Below are positions 55,680-64,000 of a stretch of 64,000 nt of DNA, one piece after another (the stretch's first letter is position 1; each line of letters opens with the position of its first letter). The notes below the pieces were generated by a model, which worked only from the letters and a program-made list of their open reading frames with translations, did not search any database and was not told where the DNA came from. The position numbers were made by a program, and so were the translations under genes. The DNA comes from Chloranthus sessilifolius (Eukaryota > Streptophyta > Magnoliopsida > Chloranthales > Chloranthaceae): the NCBI GenBank assembly GCA_021018995.1, contig CM037585.1, positions 63,800,646 to 63,864,645 of the forward strand, given 5' to 3'.

Positions 55680-56165
55680 TTCTGATTTGATTCATTGGGT
55701 GGAGGACATCTATTGGATAGTCTATGACCATTTAAGTGGATAGGTTACAGCCTTAAGATTAGTCTACTCCTTTGGATCAGGTTGGTTTTCTGACTTAGTC
55801 CATGTGGTTTGATCCTCTCTATTGGATAGTCTATGACCATTGAAGTGGACAGGTTATAGCCTTAAGATACCAGGTCAAATCATAAGGGTTGAGTTGATAC
55901 ATCTTCCTTGCAATGATATTAATGATCTAATTTGGGCCATTGGGTGGAGGACATCTATTGGACAGTCTGTGACCATTTAAGTGGACAGGTTATAGCCTTC
56001 AGATCAATCTACTCCATTGGATTAGATTGGTTTTCTAATTTAATTTATGTGGTTTGATCCTCTCTATTGGATAGCATGTGACCATTCAAGTGGACAGTTT
56101 ATAGCCTTAAGATATCAGGTCAAATCATAGGAGTTGAATTAGATACCTCTTCCTTGCAGATGTGC
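55680..56165 (+). repeat. 245-bp tandem duplication with four hairpins, element I LTR
   Basis: Two ~245-bp units (anchors CATTGGGTGGAGGACATC at 55693 and 55938). Each unit has two hairpins (55717-55748 and 55826-55857; 55962-55993 and 56071-56102). Arms vary between units, for example CTAT with ATAG versus CTGT with ACAG in the inner four pairs. Confidence 0.85.
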
Positions 56166-56635
56166 TTGTAGCCATCTGAGGGATTGCTATAGAGACAGAC
56201 CTAAGTCTAAGTTACATAGCTAATGGAACCCTAACTTAACTGCTTACTTCTACCATTTTATCTTTATTTTAACACACACCATCACCACCTTCTTCATAAC
56301 CCTTTCTTTAGGATAGGACTGTACTTTATTTCTCTTCTTTTAGTGATAATTTAGTGTAGTTGTGACACCCAACTCCCTTTCTCTAGAATTGTCAGATCTG
56401 TAGCCAGATTTGGAGGCCTACTATTATAGCCCATTTTGGGTTCTAGATCAATTTCTCTGTGGGACAAACTCTTACTTAAAATTTGCTACAATAGCGTTGT
56501 ATCTTGCAAGTCTGTGATTTGGTTTTGTGTTGTATTCATTCCCCATTTTATTTTGATTTGTTTTGCTTCCTTTATTTTGTCTTTATCATTTTTTATAATA
56601 AAAAGAAGCAGCAAAAACCATACCCAACAAGTTTT

Positions 56636-56653
56636 TGGCACCGCTGCCAGGGG
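56636..56653 (+). other. Primer binding site of element I (mutated)
   Basis: TGGCACCGCTGCCAGGGG, a variant of the Athila site with four differences, most of them transitions as expected from CG decay. Six bases after the LTR end. Confidence 0.82.
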
Positions 56654-56971
56654 CATTGATCTTTTTAGTAGACGTAAGTTGTATTATATTTTAGTTTAGA
56701 AAATTCTTTGTAGTTGTGCTTTAAATAGAATAAAACTACTACTATTTTTTGTTGGAATTTTGCAGAATTGGACAATAGCAGAAGGGAAAAGCTAGAGCTG
56801 CAGCTGGAGTTTAGCTAGCTCTGTTTGCACTTCTTTTGGCCTAAATCTTAGTCCATTTGTGTTGAAATTCCATGTCATTAGTTTAGTTGTAAATCTGTTT
56901 AGTTGTTAATTTTGTTTGAAAATTTTTTATGTGCTGTGAGCATCTTCTTTATCTACTGATTTTGTGTGTGT
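56654..56971 (+). other. Leader of element I
   Basis: Untranslated stretch between PBS and gag, T-rich, no motif recognised. Confidence 0.5.
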
Positions 56972-58560
56972 ATGCTTGGTAGAAGGTCCTTAAACCTTGA
57001 GTTAGAGCCTCCAAACAAGGTTGAAAGGGTCCTTAGACCAAGTAACACCACACAAGCCCTTACTATTAGAACTGAGCCAGCTGTCATGGCTGAGAGGCAA
57101 AGAACTCTGAAGTAATACAATGCACTTGGGGATTACACATCTCCTTTTTGCATACAATTCCCTTCAGTTGAGGGAAATTATGAAATCAAGTCCTCCACCA
57201 TTAACATGCTGCAATCTTTTCATGGGCTAAGTAAGGAAGATCCTTATAAGCACAGTGATCAATTTTTGGCACTTTGCACCACATTCAATATTGCTGGCCT
57301 GGGATCTGAAGCCACCAAACTGAGGCTTTTTCTTTTTTCCCTAAAGGAAAAAGCCAGCACTTGGCTCTCTAAGCTCCCAGCCAATAGCATTCAGTCATGG
57401 AGTGACCTCCAAAGCCAATTTATGGCTAAATTCTTTCTCATGAATAAAACTAGTTAGATGAGGGCAAACATATTGTCATTCACTCAGCCCTCCACTGAAG
57501 ATTTTTATGAGGCATGGGAGAGATTTCAAGAAATATTAAAATAATATCCCCACCATCAAATTCCATAGTGGCAACTTGTGCAAGTAGTTTACCAAGGAAT
57601 TAACCCTAAAAGTAGAGCTATGGTGGATGCCTCATGTGGTGGTAGTTACCTCCACAAGAAAGCTGATGAGGAATGAGATTTGTTTGACATTATTGGTGAG
57701 ACTTCCATGCAGTAGGAGTCACTGTCTTGCAATGACAGCCAGACCCCAGCTAAATTGGTGAAAGAGTCCACCCCTAGAGGTAGAATGTATGAAGTTAAGG
57801 TGCAAAGTGATTTGGAAAGGAAGGTGGATCATTTGAGTTTAAAGTTTGATAAATTGATGAATGTGATGCAGCCTAGGATGGTTGCACAAGTGGAAGAGTC
57901 ATGTCTGATATGTCAATCTCCCACACATTCACTTCAAGATTGTCCATTAGCCAACCAATTCCCTGATTTAGTTATGGAGCATACCAATGCTACCCAAGCA
58001 TATGGGCAGCAACTTGTTGGGTACACATAGAGAACCCTCCTAAATTTGAGGTGGAGATAAGATATATAACCTCAGACCCAGCAGCAGCAATTGGCAGCTC
58101 CATACAGACCTTAGCACCAATTTAACCAAGGTTATCCACCAAGGCAGAGTTTTTAGTTGCCTGCCCCACCACCTAATCAGTTGGCCTTGCCCCTACAACA
58201 ACCCAGATCCTCTTCCTTTGAAAAGAAAATGCTGGCATCTATGCAGAATTTGGGGAACTTGGTTAAAACTGTGAACTCTCATGGCTAAAGCATTAAAAAA
58301 AAGGGGTTGATGCAATCACTACCCTAAGGAGTGGCAGAGTGGTTGACAACTTAGTGGGCAGAGCAGCTGAGGAGGTCATTGAGAGTGAAAATGAAAGAAG
58401 TGTGAGTGTTGAAGAACTAAGAAATTCATCCCATGTTGTGGGGCAGCAAGGGCAAAATAAAGGGGCTGATGCAGAGCCCCAATAGCAAACAATAAATGAA
58501 GAAAAAATAAATAAATAAAAATTTGACCATAATGTGGTTAGGCATACACCTGTGGCACCA
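56972..58560 (+). pseudogene. Element I gag
   Basis: ATG at 56972 reads MLGRRSLNLELEPP, then AERQRTLK and a stop; after it NALGDYTSPFCIQFPSVEGN, MLQSFHGLSKEDPYKHSDQF, RLFLFSLKEKASTWLSKLPA, IQSWSDLQSQFMAKFF. A frame change follows before the part with RGRMYEVKVQSDLER and a complete CCHC zinc knuckle (57902-57943). The distal part has PPPNQLALP and IKKKGVDAITTLRSGRVV. About eight stops. It would have built the particle. The start was chosen because the open frame and similarity to element E begin there. Confidence 0.82.
57902..57943 (+). other. CCHC zinc knuckle of I Gag
   Basis: CLICQSPTHSLQDC with ligands Cys, Cys, His, Cys in 2-4-4 spacing. Confidence 0.85.
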
Positions 58561-59229
58561 GCAGTCCCATAGCTACCATTTCCTCATGCACTTGCTGGCC
58601 CATCTCCTTGCGATAAAGGGAATGCTCAGATAGAGGAAATGATGGAGACCATCAACCAGCTCAAGATTAATTTTCCCATGCTTGATGCTATAAAATAGGT
58701 CCCTGCCTATGCTTGAGTCAGTTCTGTCTATTGCCACACCTGAGAAATTATAGGATCCAAGGGTACCTACTATCCCCTGCATAATTGGAAACCATATCAT
58801 TGGTAGAGCCCTCTTAGACTTAGGGGCCAGTGTAATCCTACTCTCATATTCTGTGTATGAGGAGCTAGGTTTGGGGGAGCTAAAATCTATATCAATTGTG
58901 CTCCAGTTGGCTGATAGGTCTGAGAGGAGACCCGTGGGTGTAGTGGAGGATGATTTGGTGGGGGTGGACAAGTTCTACTATCCTACTAATTTCCTTGTTT
59001 TTGACATGGACCCTTATAAAAGTAAAACCCCAATTTCTGTCATCCTTGGAAGTCCATTCTTAGTCACTGCAAATCCTTACATATAATGTAGGTCGGGGGT
59101 GATGGAGGTGACCTTTGGGAACATGAAGGCCCAATTAAATGTGTACAATGCTGCTAGGCAACCTCAGATGGACATTAAGGACTGATGTGCAATAGATGTA
59201 CTAGATGGCCTTGTGGAAGAAGAATTCTC
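58561..59229 (+). pseudogene. Element I aspartic protease region
   Basis: IEEMMETINQLKINFPMLDA and VPAYA, then a deletion of about 100 bp relative to E, then IATPEKL, GRALLDLGASVILLSYSVYE with an intact active-site motif DLGAS (58817-58831), LGLGELKSISIVLQLADRSE, VEDDLVGVDKFYYPTNFLVF, ILGSPFLVTANPYI and MEVTFGNMKAQLNVYNA. Stops break it at both ends. Of the three Athila proteases in this window, this is the only one with the active site unbroken in frame. Confidence 0.82.
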
Positions 59230-60480
59230 CAATCTGCTGGATTGGGATAATGTTACTGAAAATCTGGAAAGTGTTTGGAGTATGGTTGAGGAGGCCCAAG
59301 TTCTCATGACAGAAGACAACACCAAAATAGAGTCTTCTATGGGCCTAGTGCATCATTCCAGCTGGAAACCTATGTTGCTACCCCTTCCTCAAACCACCAA
59401 GTCACTTTTACTGCCTTCCATTGAAAGTCCCCCTGAGTTGGAGCTGAAATAGCTCTCAGACACATTAAAGTATGCCTTCTTGGGGTAAAATAAAAAGCTT
59501 TCGGTGATTATCTCTTCCTCTCTCACTAGTGAGCAGGAGGAGGAATTATTAAGTCTTCTCAAGAAGCACACAAAGACAATGGGGTGGATAATAGCTGATC
59601 TTGGAGTCATTGATGCCTCAGTTTATATGCACAGAATTAACTTGGAAGAGGGTGCAAAACCCTCTAAGGAGATACAGAGAAAACTCAATCCTCACATGCA
59701 AGAGGTGGTCTTGAAGGAGATAGTAAAACTGTTGGATGCAGGGGTGATTTACCCCATTTCAGATTCAGAGTGGGTGTCACCCATCCAGGTGGTACCTAAA
59801 AAATTAGTCATCATAGTTATTACTTTTGATTTTGGGAAGTTGATGCTAGCCAGGGAGGCAACTGGCTGGAGAGTTTGTATTGATTACAAGAAACTCAACT
59901 CTAAAATCAGGAAAGACCACTTCCCTCTCCCCTTCATTGACCAAATTCTAGATAAGTTGGCTGAGAAGGTATTTTATTACTTTCTTGATGGATACTCAGG
60001 TTATAACCAAATTCCTGTGTATCCTCAAGATCAAGAAAAAACAACTTTCACATGTCCCTTTGGAACCTTTGCTTATAGGAGGATGCCTTTTGGACTGTGC
60101 AATGCCCCAATCACATTTTAGAGGTGCATGGATGCAATTTTTTTTATATGATTAATAAATTCCTGGAAATCTTCATGAATGATTTCTCAATTTATGGGGA
60201 CAGCTTTAATCAATGCTTGAGTCACCTTGACCTGATTTTATAAAGATGTGAAGAGACCAATTTGGTCTTAAGTTGGGAAAAGAGCCACTTTATGGTAACA
60301 CAAGGAATTGTATTAGGCCATGTGGTCTCTCAAAGAGGAATAGAGGTTGACAAGACTAAAGTGGACCTAATTTCACACCTGCCCCCACTTAGGACTGTCA
60401 AGCAAATTAGATCTTTCTTAGGACATTCTGGATTTTATAGGAGGTTCATTAAGGACTTCAGCAAAATTGTAAAGCCATTG
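59230..60480 (+). pseudogene. Element I reverse transcriptase
   Basis: The long frame 59504-60121 contains SSSLTSEQEEELLSLLKKH, KEIQRKLNPHMQEVVLKEIV, GVIYPISDSEWVSPIQVVPK, GWRVCIDYKKLNSKIRKDHF, FLDGYSGYNQIPVYPQDQEK, and FAYRRMPFGLCNAPITF. After stops the catalytic box reads FMND (60172-60183) in place of FMDD, so the first catalytic Asp is Asn. The frame resumes at 60262 with [20 protein letters not shown]. The enzyme would be inactive even without the stops. Confidence 0.88.
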
Positions 60481-60950
60481 TGCCACCTGCTATGTCAGGA
60501 TGTGCCATTTGAATTTTCTGCTGAGTGTCTTAAGTCCTTTGAAGTTTTAAAAAAGTACCTTACCACTACTCCTGTAATCCAAGCCCCAGATTACTCACTC
60601 CCTTTTGAACTAATGTGTGATGCATCAAACTTGGCCATAGGTGCTATCTTAGGACAGAGAAAAGATAAGCTGCCTGTAGTGATTTATTATGCCAGCAAAA
60701 TACTAGCAAAGGTTCAACTCAATTATACCACCACTAAGAAGGTGCTGCTTGCTGTGGTGTTTGCTATGGACAAGTTTAGACCCTACTTGCTTGGGTCTAA
60801 AATTATTGTTTTTACTTATCACTCAGCCCTAAAGTACCTGTTGGCCAAGAAGGATGCCAAACCAAGACTGATCAGATGGATCCTCCTATTACAAGAGTTT
60901 GATCTTGAGATCAAGGATAAGAAAGGAGTTGAGAATGTGGTGGCTGACCA
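60481..60950 (+). pseudogene. Element I RNase H
   Basis: Continuous frame with [77 protein letters not shown]. The first Asp is present. The Glu of the family TTEKELLA block is Val here (60742-60744), and the Asp of FTDHSAL is Tyr (60817-60819). Two of three catalytic acids are thus lost while the frame stays open. Confidence 0.85.
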
Positions 60951-62332
60951 CATCTCTAGAATTATTTTGGAAGAATGTGCAGCAGCACTTGTCAATGAAT
61001 TGTTCCCTGATGAGCAGTTATTTATTATGCAGTCTAGTGTGCCCTGGTTTGCACACATTGTCAATTTTTTTACTGTTGGTAGGATTCCCCCTCACTGGTC
61101 CAAGATGGACAAGGACCTATTTTTTTCTCAAGTCAAATATTTTCTGTGGGAGGATCCATACCTATATAAGCATTGTGCAGATTAAGTTGTAAGGAGATGT
61201 GTGCCTGAAAGTGAGTTCCATAGCATTCTTTCTATGTGCCACGAGCAAGCCTGTGGAGGTCACTTTAGTGGCAAAAAACTAGCTAAAAAAGTTTTATAAT
61301 GTGGGTTTTATTAGCCTCTTTGTTCAATGATGCATACATAATTGTAAAGCTTGTGAAAAGATGTCAAAGGTTGGGAGGCATTTCCAAGAAAGATTCAATG
61401 CCCTTGCAACCCATCCTTGTGGTAGAACTTTTTTACATCTGAGACATTGATTTTATGGGTCCCTTTCCTCCTTGTATGGGTTTCAACTTCATACTTGTGG
61501 CAGTGGACTATGTGTCCAAATGGGTGGAAGCTATTGCCACAAGGACAAATGACCACACAGTTGTCCTTAAATTTTTATAGGACAATATTGTCTCCAGATT
61601 TAGCACCCTCGGAGCTATCATTAGTGATGGGGGGAGTCATTTCTGTAATAGACCTTTTGAGAATCTGCTAAAAAAGTATTATGTTAGACACAAAATCGTA
61701 ACTCCCTATCACCACAGACTAGTGGGCAAGTTGAAATTTCCAATAGGAAGATAAAGCATATCTTGGAGAAGACTGTGAGAGCAGATAGAAAAGATTGGGC
61801 ATAAAAGTTGAATGATGCTTTGTGGGCTTATAGGACTGCCTATAAGACCCCTATTGGTATGTCCCCTTTTAGGCTGGTCTATGGCAAGGCCTACCACCTA
61901 CTAGTGGAGTTAGAGCACAGAGCCTACTGGGCTATCAAAACACAGAATTTTGATCTAACCACTACTAGTTCTCATAAGAAATTACAAATGTCAGAGCTCG
62001 ATGAGCTAAGACTAAAAGCCTATACAAATGCAAGAATTTACAAGGAGAGATCAAAGGCATTCTTTGACAAGAAGCTAATGAGGAAGGACTTCAATGTTGG
62101 TACTAAGGTTTGGCTTTTCAACTCCAAATTAAAGTTCTTTCCAGGGAAGTTAAAATCCATATGGGATGGACCTTACACTGTCATACATGCATCCCCATCT
62201 GATGTTGTGGAGATCTTGGATCTTATGTCTGGGAAGATCATGAAAGTGAACGGTCAAAGTCTAAAAATTTGTGTAGAAAATTCAGTGCAGCCCCCTCAAA
62301 CCATTCACCTGCATGAACCGCCCACCACTTAG
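60951..62332 (+). pseudogene. Element I integrase
   Basis: [20 protein letters not shown] ends at a stop after KHCAD (TAA at 61183-61185). Then [17 protein letters not shown] begins the zinc domain, with its Cys part in a broken frame. DIDFMGPFP (about 61447) carries the first Asp and [10 protein letters not shown] (about 61620) the second. A one-base loss shifts the frame before [10 protein letters not shown] with the Glu (about 61727). The C-terminal frame 61808-62332 is open: [64 protein letters not shown], ending HLHEPPTT. The DDE residues are present but disconnected. Confidence 0.85.
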
Positions 62333-62759
62333 TGATCCACAGTTTTGTAAAATGTGTACCATATTTTTTCAATGTGTGTTTTGTTTTGTTTAAAAATCTA
62401 TCATGTAGTGTTTTTATTGTGTTGATTTACAAGTTTTGTCTATTTTGTTTTGAGTTGTATGTTGTAATGTGATGTGCAGGTGTTGTCATCTGAATTTGAT
62501 CTGCCTGGACCTAATGTTGATATGCATGTTCTATTTTTGGTTGAGTGGTTGAGGTGTTGTCATTGTAAATATCATGAATCTGATATATTTGAAAATCTTT
62601 AGCATTCTAAATTTTTTGCTGTGCATATATTGGTGATGGGCTTATAATTATAATTATGAAATGGATTAAATTTGAGGTAAGTTGGTGCAAATGCACAATG
62701 GATAGGTGCATGTCAGTATTGATGCACTGGCCAATGTGCAACACTAAGAGAAAGAGTAG
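62333..62759 (+). other. Noncoding spacer after pol of element I
   Basis: T/G-rich sequence between the pol stop and the CG motif array. No open frame of note. Confidence 0.5.
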
Positions 62760-63310
62760 ATTGTGCTTTCTCGCGAGGCTCTATGGCCTCAATTCCACAT
62801 TCGCGAGTCACTTGAATAAATTAAAGGCTTTCTCGCTGAGTTCTTATAGGCATGTTGTTCCTCGTGAGTAAAAATACCTCTGAAGCCTGCAATGTTCAAT
62901 TCCTTGAGAGGCTCTGATTCAACTCCGCGAAGTGCCCTCGCAAAACTCTTCTGTATCTGGCAAAACATTTCTCACGTGGTGGCATTCATACTGCATGAGA
63001 GCCTCGTGAGCTAACATTTTGAAGCCTGTAATGTTAATTGCCTCGTGAGGCCCTAATACTCTAATTGTATGTTCCTCGCGAATTTTAATAGCTAAGCTGT
63101 GCAAGGGATGTAAAACTACTTCGCGCACTTTGACCCAACTTGAGCTCTGCAAGTGACCTCGCGCAACGCATAGAGCTTCTAAATCTATCCTCGCGAGGCA
63201 TCTTTCTTCTTCACGATAGCACTTCTAGCGAGATTGAATTCATATTACGTGAGAAAATATAGCTTCACAAGTACCTGGCGAGAACCGTGTGAAGCACGGG
63301 TTCCTTCATT
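62760..63310 (+). promoter_or_regulatory. Internal U3-like array of element I upstream of the extra ORF
   Basis: Many copies of CTCGCGAG, TTCGCGAG, CTCGTGAG, CTCGCGC and similar, of the same kind as in U3 of the LTRs of I (54040-54660) and E (26550-27010). A TATA-like CATTTAAACC (about 63308) and a pyrimidine-rich leader follow, then the ATG at 63688. Element C has the same arrangement with its own motif. A separate promoter for the extra ORF is inferred. Confidence 0.5.
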
Positions 63311-63687
63311 TAAACCCTGCGATTTTTTAGTTTCTTCATTTCATCTCTTCCTTGCCCTAGTTCCATTGAGAACTTCCTAGCTCCCTCCTCCCTTCTTTCT
63401 TCTCTACAGCCTACTCCACTCCAACTAAGCCATTTTCCTCCTACAATTATGTTCCACATCATCTCTCGATTACTTTGAACTCGATTTGGGGGGATTTGAT
63501 CCATTGTGCCACGATTAAAGTGGCACCCTAGCTTTCAGTTGGTAAGATTTTTCACACTCTCATTTGGTTTGATTGGCTACTGTTTTAAGTGTTAAATAGG
63601 GAGGACTTTGGGTGTAATTTTATTTGTGAAGTGTGCATTTCACACTCTGGGAGTTTAAAGCACCAATTTTGAGGAATTTTTATAGTC

Positions 63688-63957
63688 ATGGCCATGGGTT
63701 CGAAATTCATTGACGCACTGGCTGCCATGCTAAACCCCTCACACAGTGGCAGCCCTGTGGCAACTCGAAAATCTGTAAGGATTGCAGAGTCCTCCATAGT
63801 GAAAACCTCTAAGATACCTCCTCCCACTATTGAACCCCAAGTAAAGCAACCTAAGGAAAGGGCAAACCCTGTGAAGAAGGCCAAGGGTGCAGCCTCTGAT
63901 GCCCAAGCTCAAAAGAAGAAATCTGCTCCCAAAAAGAGGGCCAAAGACCACCACCTC
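63688..63957 (+). pseudogene. Start of the Athila-type extra ORF of element I, truncated
   Basis: ATG at 63688 (MAMGSKFIDALAAMLN), then a Lys/Pro/Ala/Ser-rich basic tract (KQPKERANPVKKAKGA, KKKSAPKKRAKD). It is placed after pol, as for the extra ORF of Athila elements. The frame ends at a TAA formed within the LTR-like sequence that begins at 63958, so it is cut by insertion. A basic, low-complexity N-terminus is common in such ORFs; function unknown. Confidence 0.5.
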
Positions 63958-64000
63958 TGTTAAGCAATAAAAAATACCATTTGCCACCTCCTAACCTGAC
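63958..64000 (+). repeat. LTR-like start at right edge
   Basis: TGTTAAGCAATAAAAAATAC and CATTTGCCACC follow the pattern of the LTR starts in this window (TGTTAAGTAGTGAAAATACC in C, TGTTGAGAACTGAAAAATAC in A). No polypurine tract precedes it, so it is probably a further insertion rather than the 3' LTR of I. Only 43 bp are visible. Confidence 0.45.

Larger units (their letters stand above)
53723..56629 (+). repeat. 5' LTR of element I (2907 bp)
   Basis: Starts TGTTATTCACTGAAAAG and ends ACCCAACA. U3 carries many CTCGCA, CTCATGA, GCGAAG motifs (54040-54660), a TATA box follows (54616-54625), then five copies of the leader hairpin between 55323 and 56102, four of them within a 245-bp tandem duplication. 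Near the end is GGGACAAACTCTTACTT..TTGCTACAATAG, shared with element E. Confidence 0.87.
53723..64000 (+). mobile_element. Element I: Athila-type retrotransposon, right end outside window
   Basis: Plus strand: 5' LTR 53723-56629, PBS 56636-56653, gag, protease, RT, RNase H, integrase ending at 62332, a motif array, and the start of the extra ORF at 63688. It is the same family as element E. Coding is broken by many stops, and catalytic residues of RT and RNase H are substituted. It lies inside the 3' LTR of H. A second LTR-like start at 63958 cuts the extra ORF. Its own 3' LTR is not in the window. Confidence 0.87.

Noticed and set aside
63688..63957. Histone- or HMG-like basic protein
   Set aside because: Lys/Ala/Pro-rich composition only; the position after pol and truncation by an LTR fit the Athila extra ORF.

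Overview
This window looks like plant nuclear heterochromatin, from a flowering plant and probably a eudicot. I cannot name the species. I see no intact host gene, tRNA or rRNA. Essentially all 64 kb is nested, decayed LTR retrotransposons of three kinds: Athila-type Ty3/gypsy (elements A, C, E and I), chromodomain-bearing Tekay/Del-type chromoviruses (J and K), and a Tat/Ogre-like element (H). The plant signs are tRNA-Asp-type primer binding sites next to LTRs ending in ..CAACA, plant gag/pol motifs, AU-rich GT-AG introns and a plant mobile domain (PMD) gene.

Layout. Element E (Athila, minus strand) runs from beyond the left edge to 27279. Its 5' LTR is 24847-27279, followed leftwards by gag, protease, RT, RNase H and integrase. 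Two elements sit inside it. C (Athila, minus, 9692-22055) entered the protease/RT linker and left a perfect 5-bp duplication, ATATC. A (plus, 557-7313) is a gag-pol-less derivative in the integrase gene; its 3' end and the adjacent integrase core were later deleted. E itself sits in the RT of J (plus), whose pol remnant (27285-29415) and 3.8-kb 3' LTR (29850-33629) follow. J abuts a broken minus-strand gene of unknown family (33630-34280) with its own TATA promoter. A 430-bp copy of that promoter and gene start recurs inside K's integrase. K (minus, pol 35279-38714) is cut off in its RT by H (plus, 38715-53722), a Tat-like deletion derivative with no gag-pol but with an antisense, intron-containing PMD gene. 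H's 3' LTR is interrupted by I (Athila, plus, from 53723), which carries a 2.9-kb 5' LTR, broken gag-pol and the start of an extra ORF. That ORF is cut at 63958 by what looks like yet another Athila-type LTR.

None of the elements appears able to move by itself. Catalytic residues, frames or whole domains are lost in each, often by changes that look like C-to-T decay. The most interesting signals are: a base-paired hairpin in the leader part of every Athila LTR, with compensatory changes, multiplied in E and I; LTR-like motif arrays placed between pol and the extra ORF in both C and I; a textbook GT-AG intron-like insertion with a TACTAAC branch site in K's integrase; and the split antisense PMD gene in H, whose exon joins restore family motifs in phase. 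Many short indels between paired LTRs cluster at CAG/CTG sites and may be sequencing artefacts, so frameshift calls in C and A need caution.
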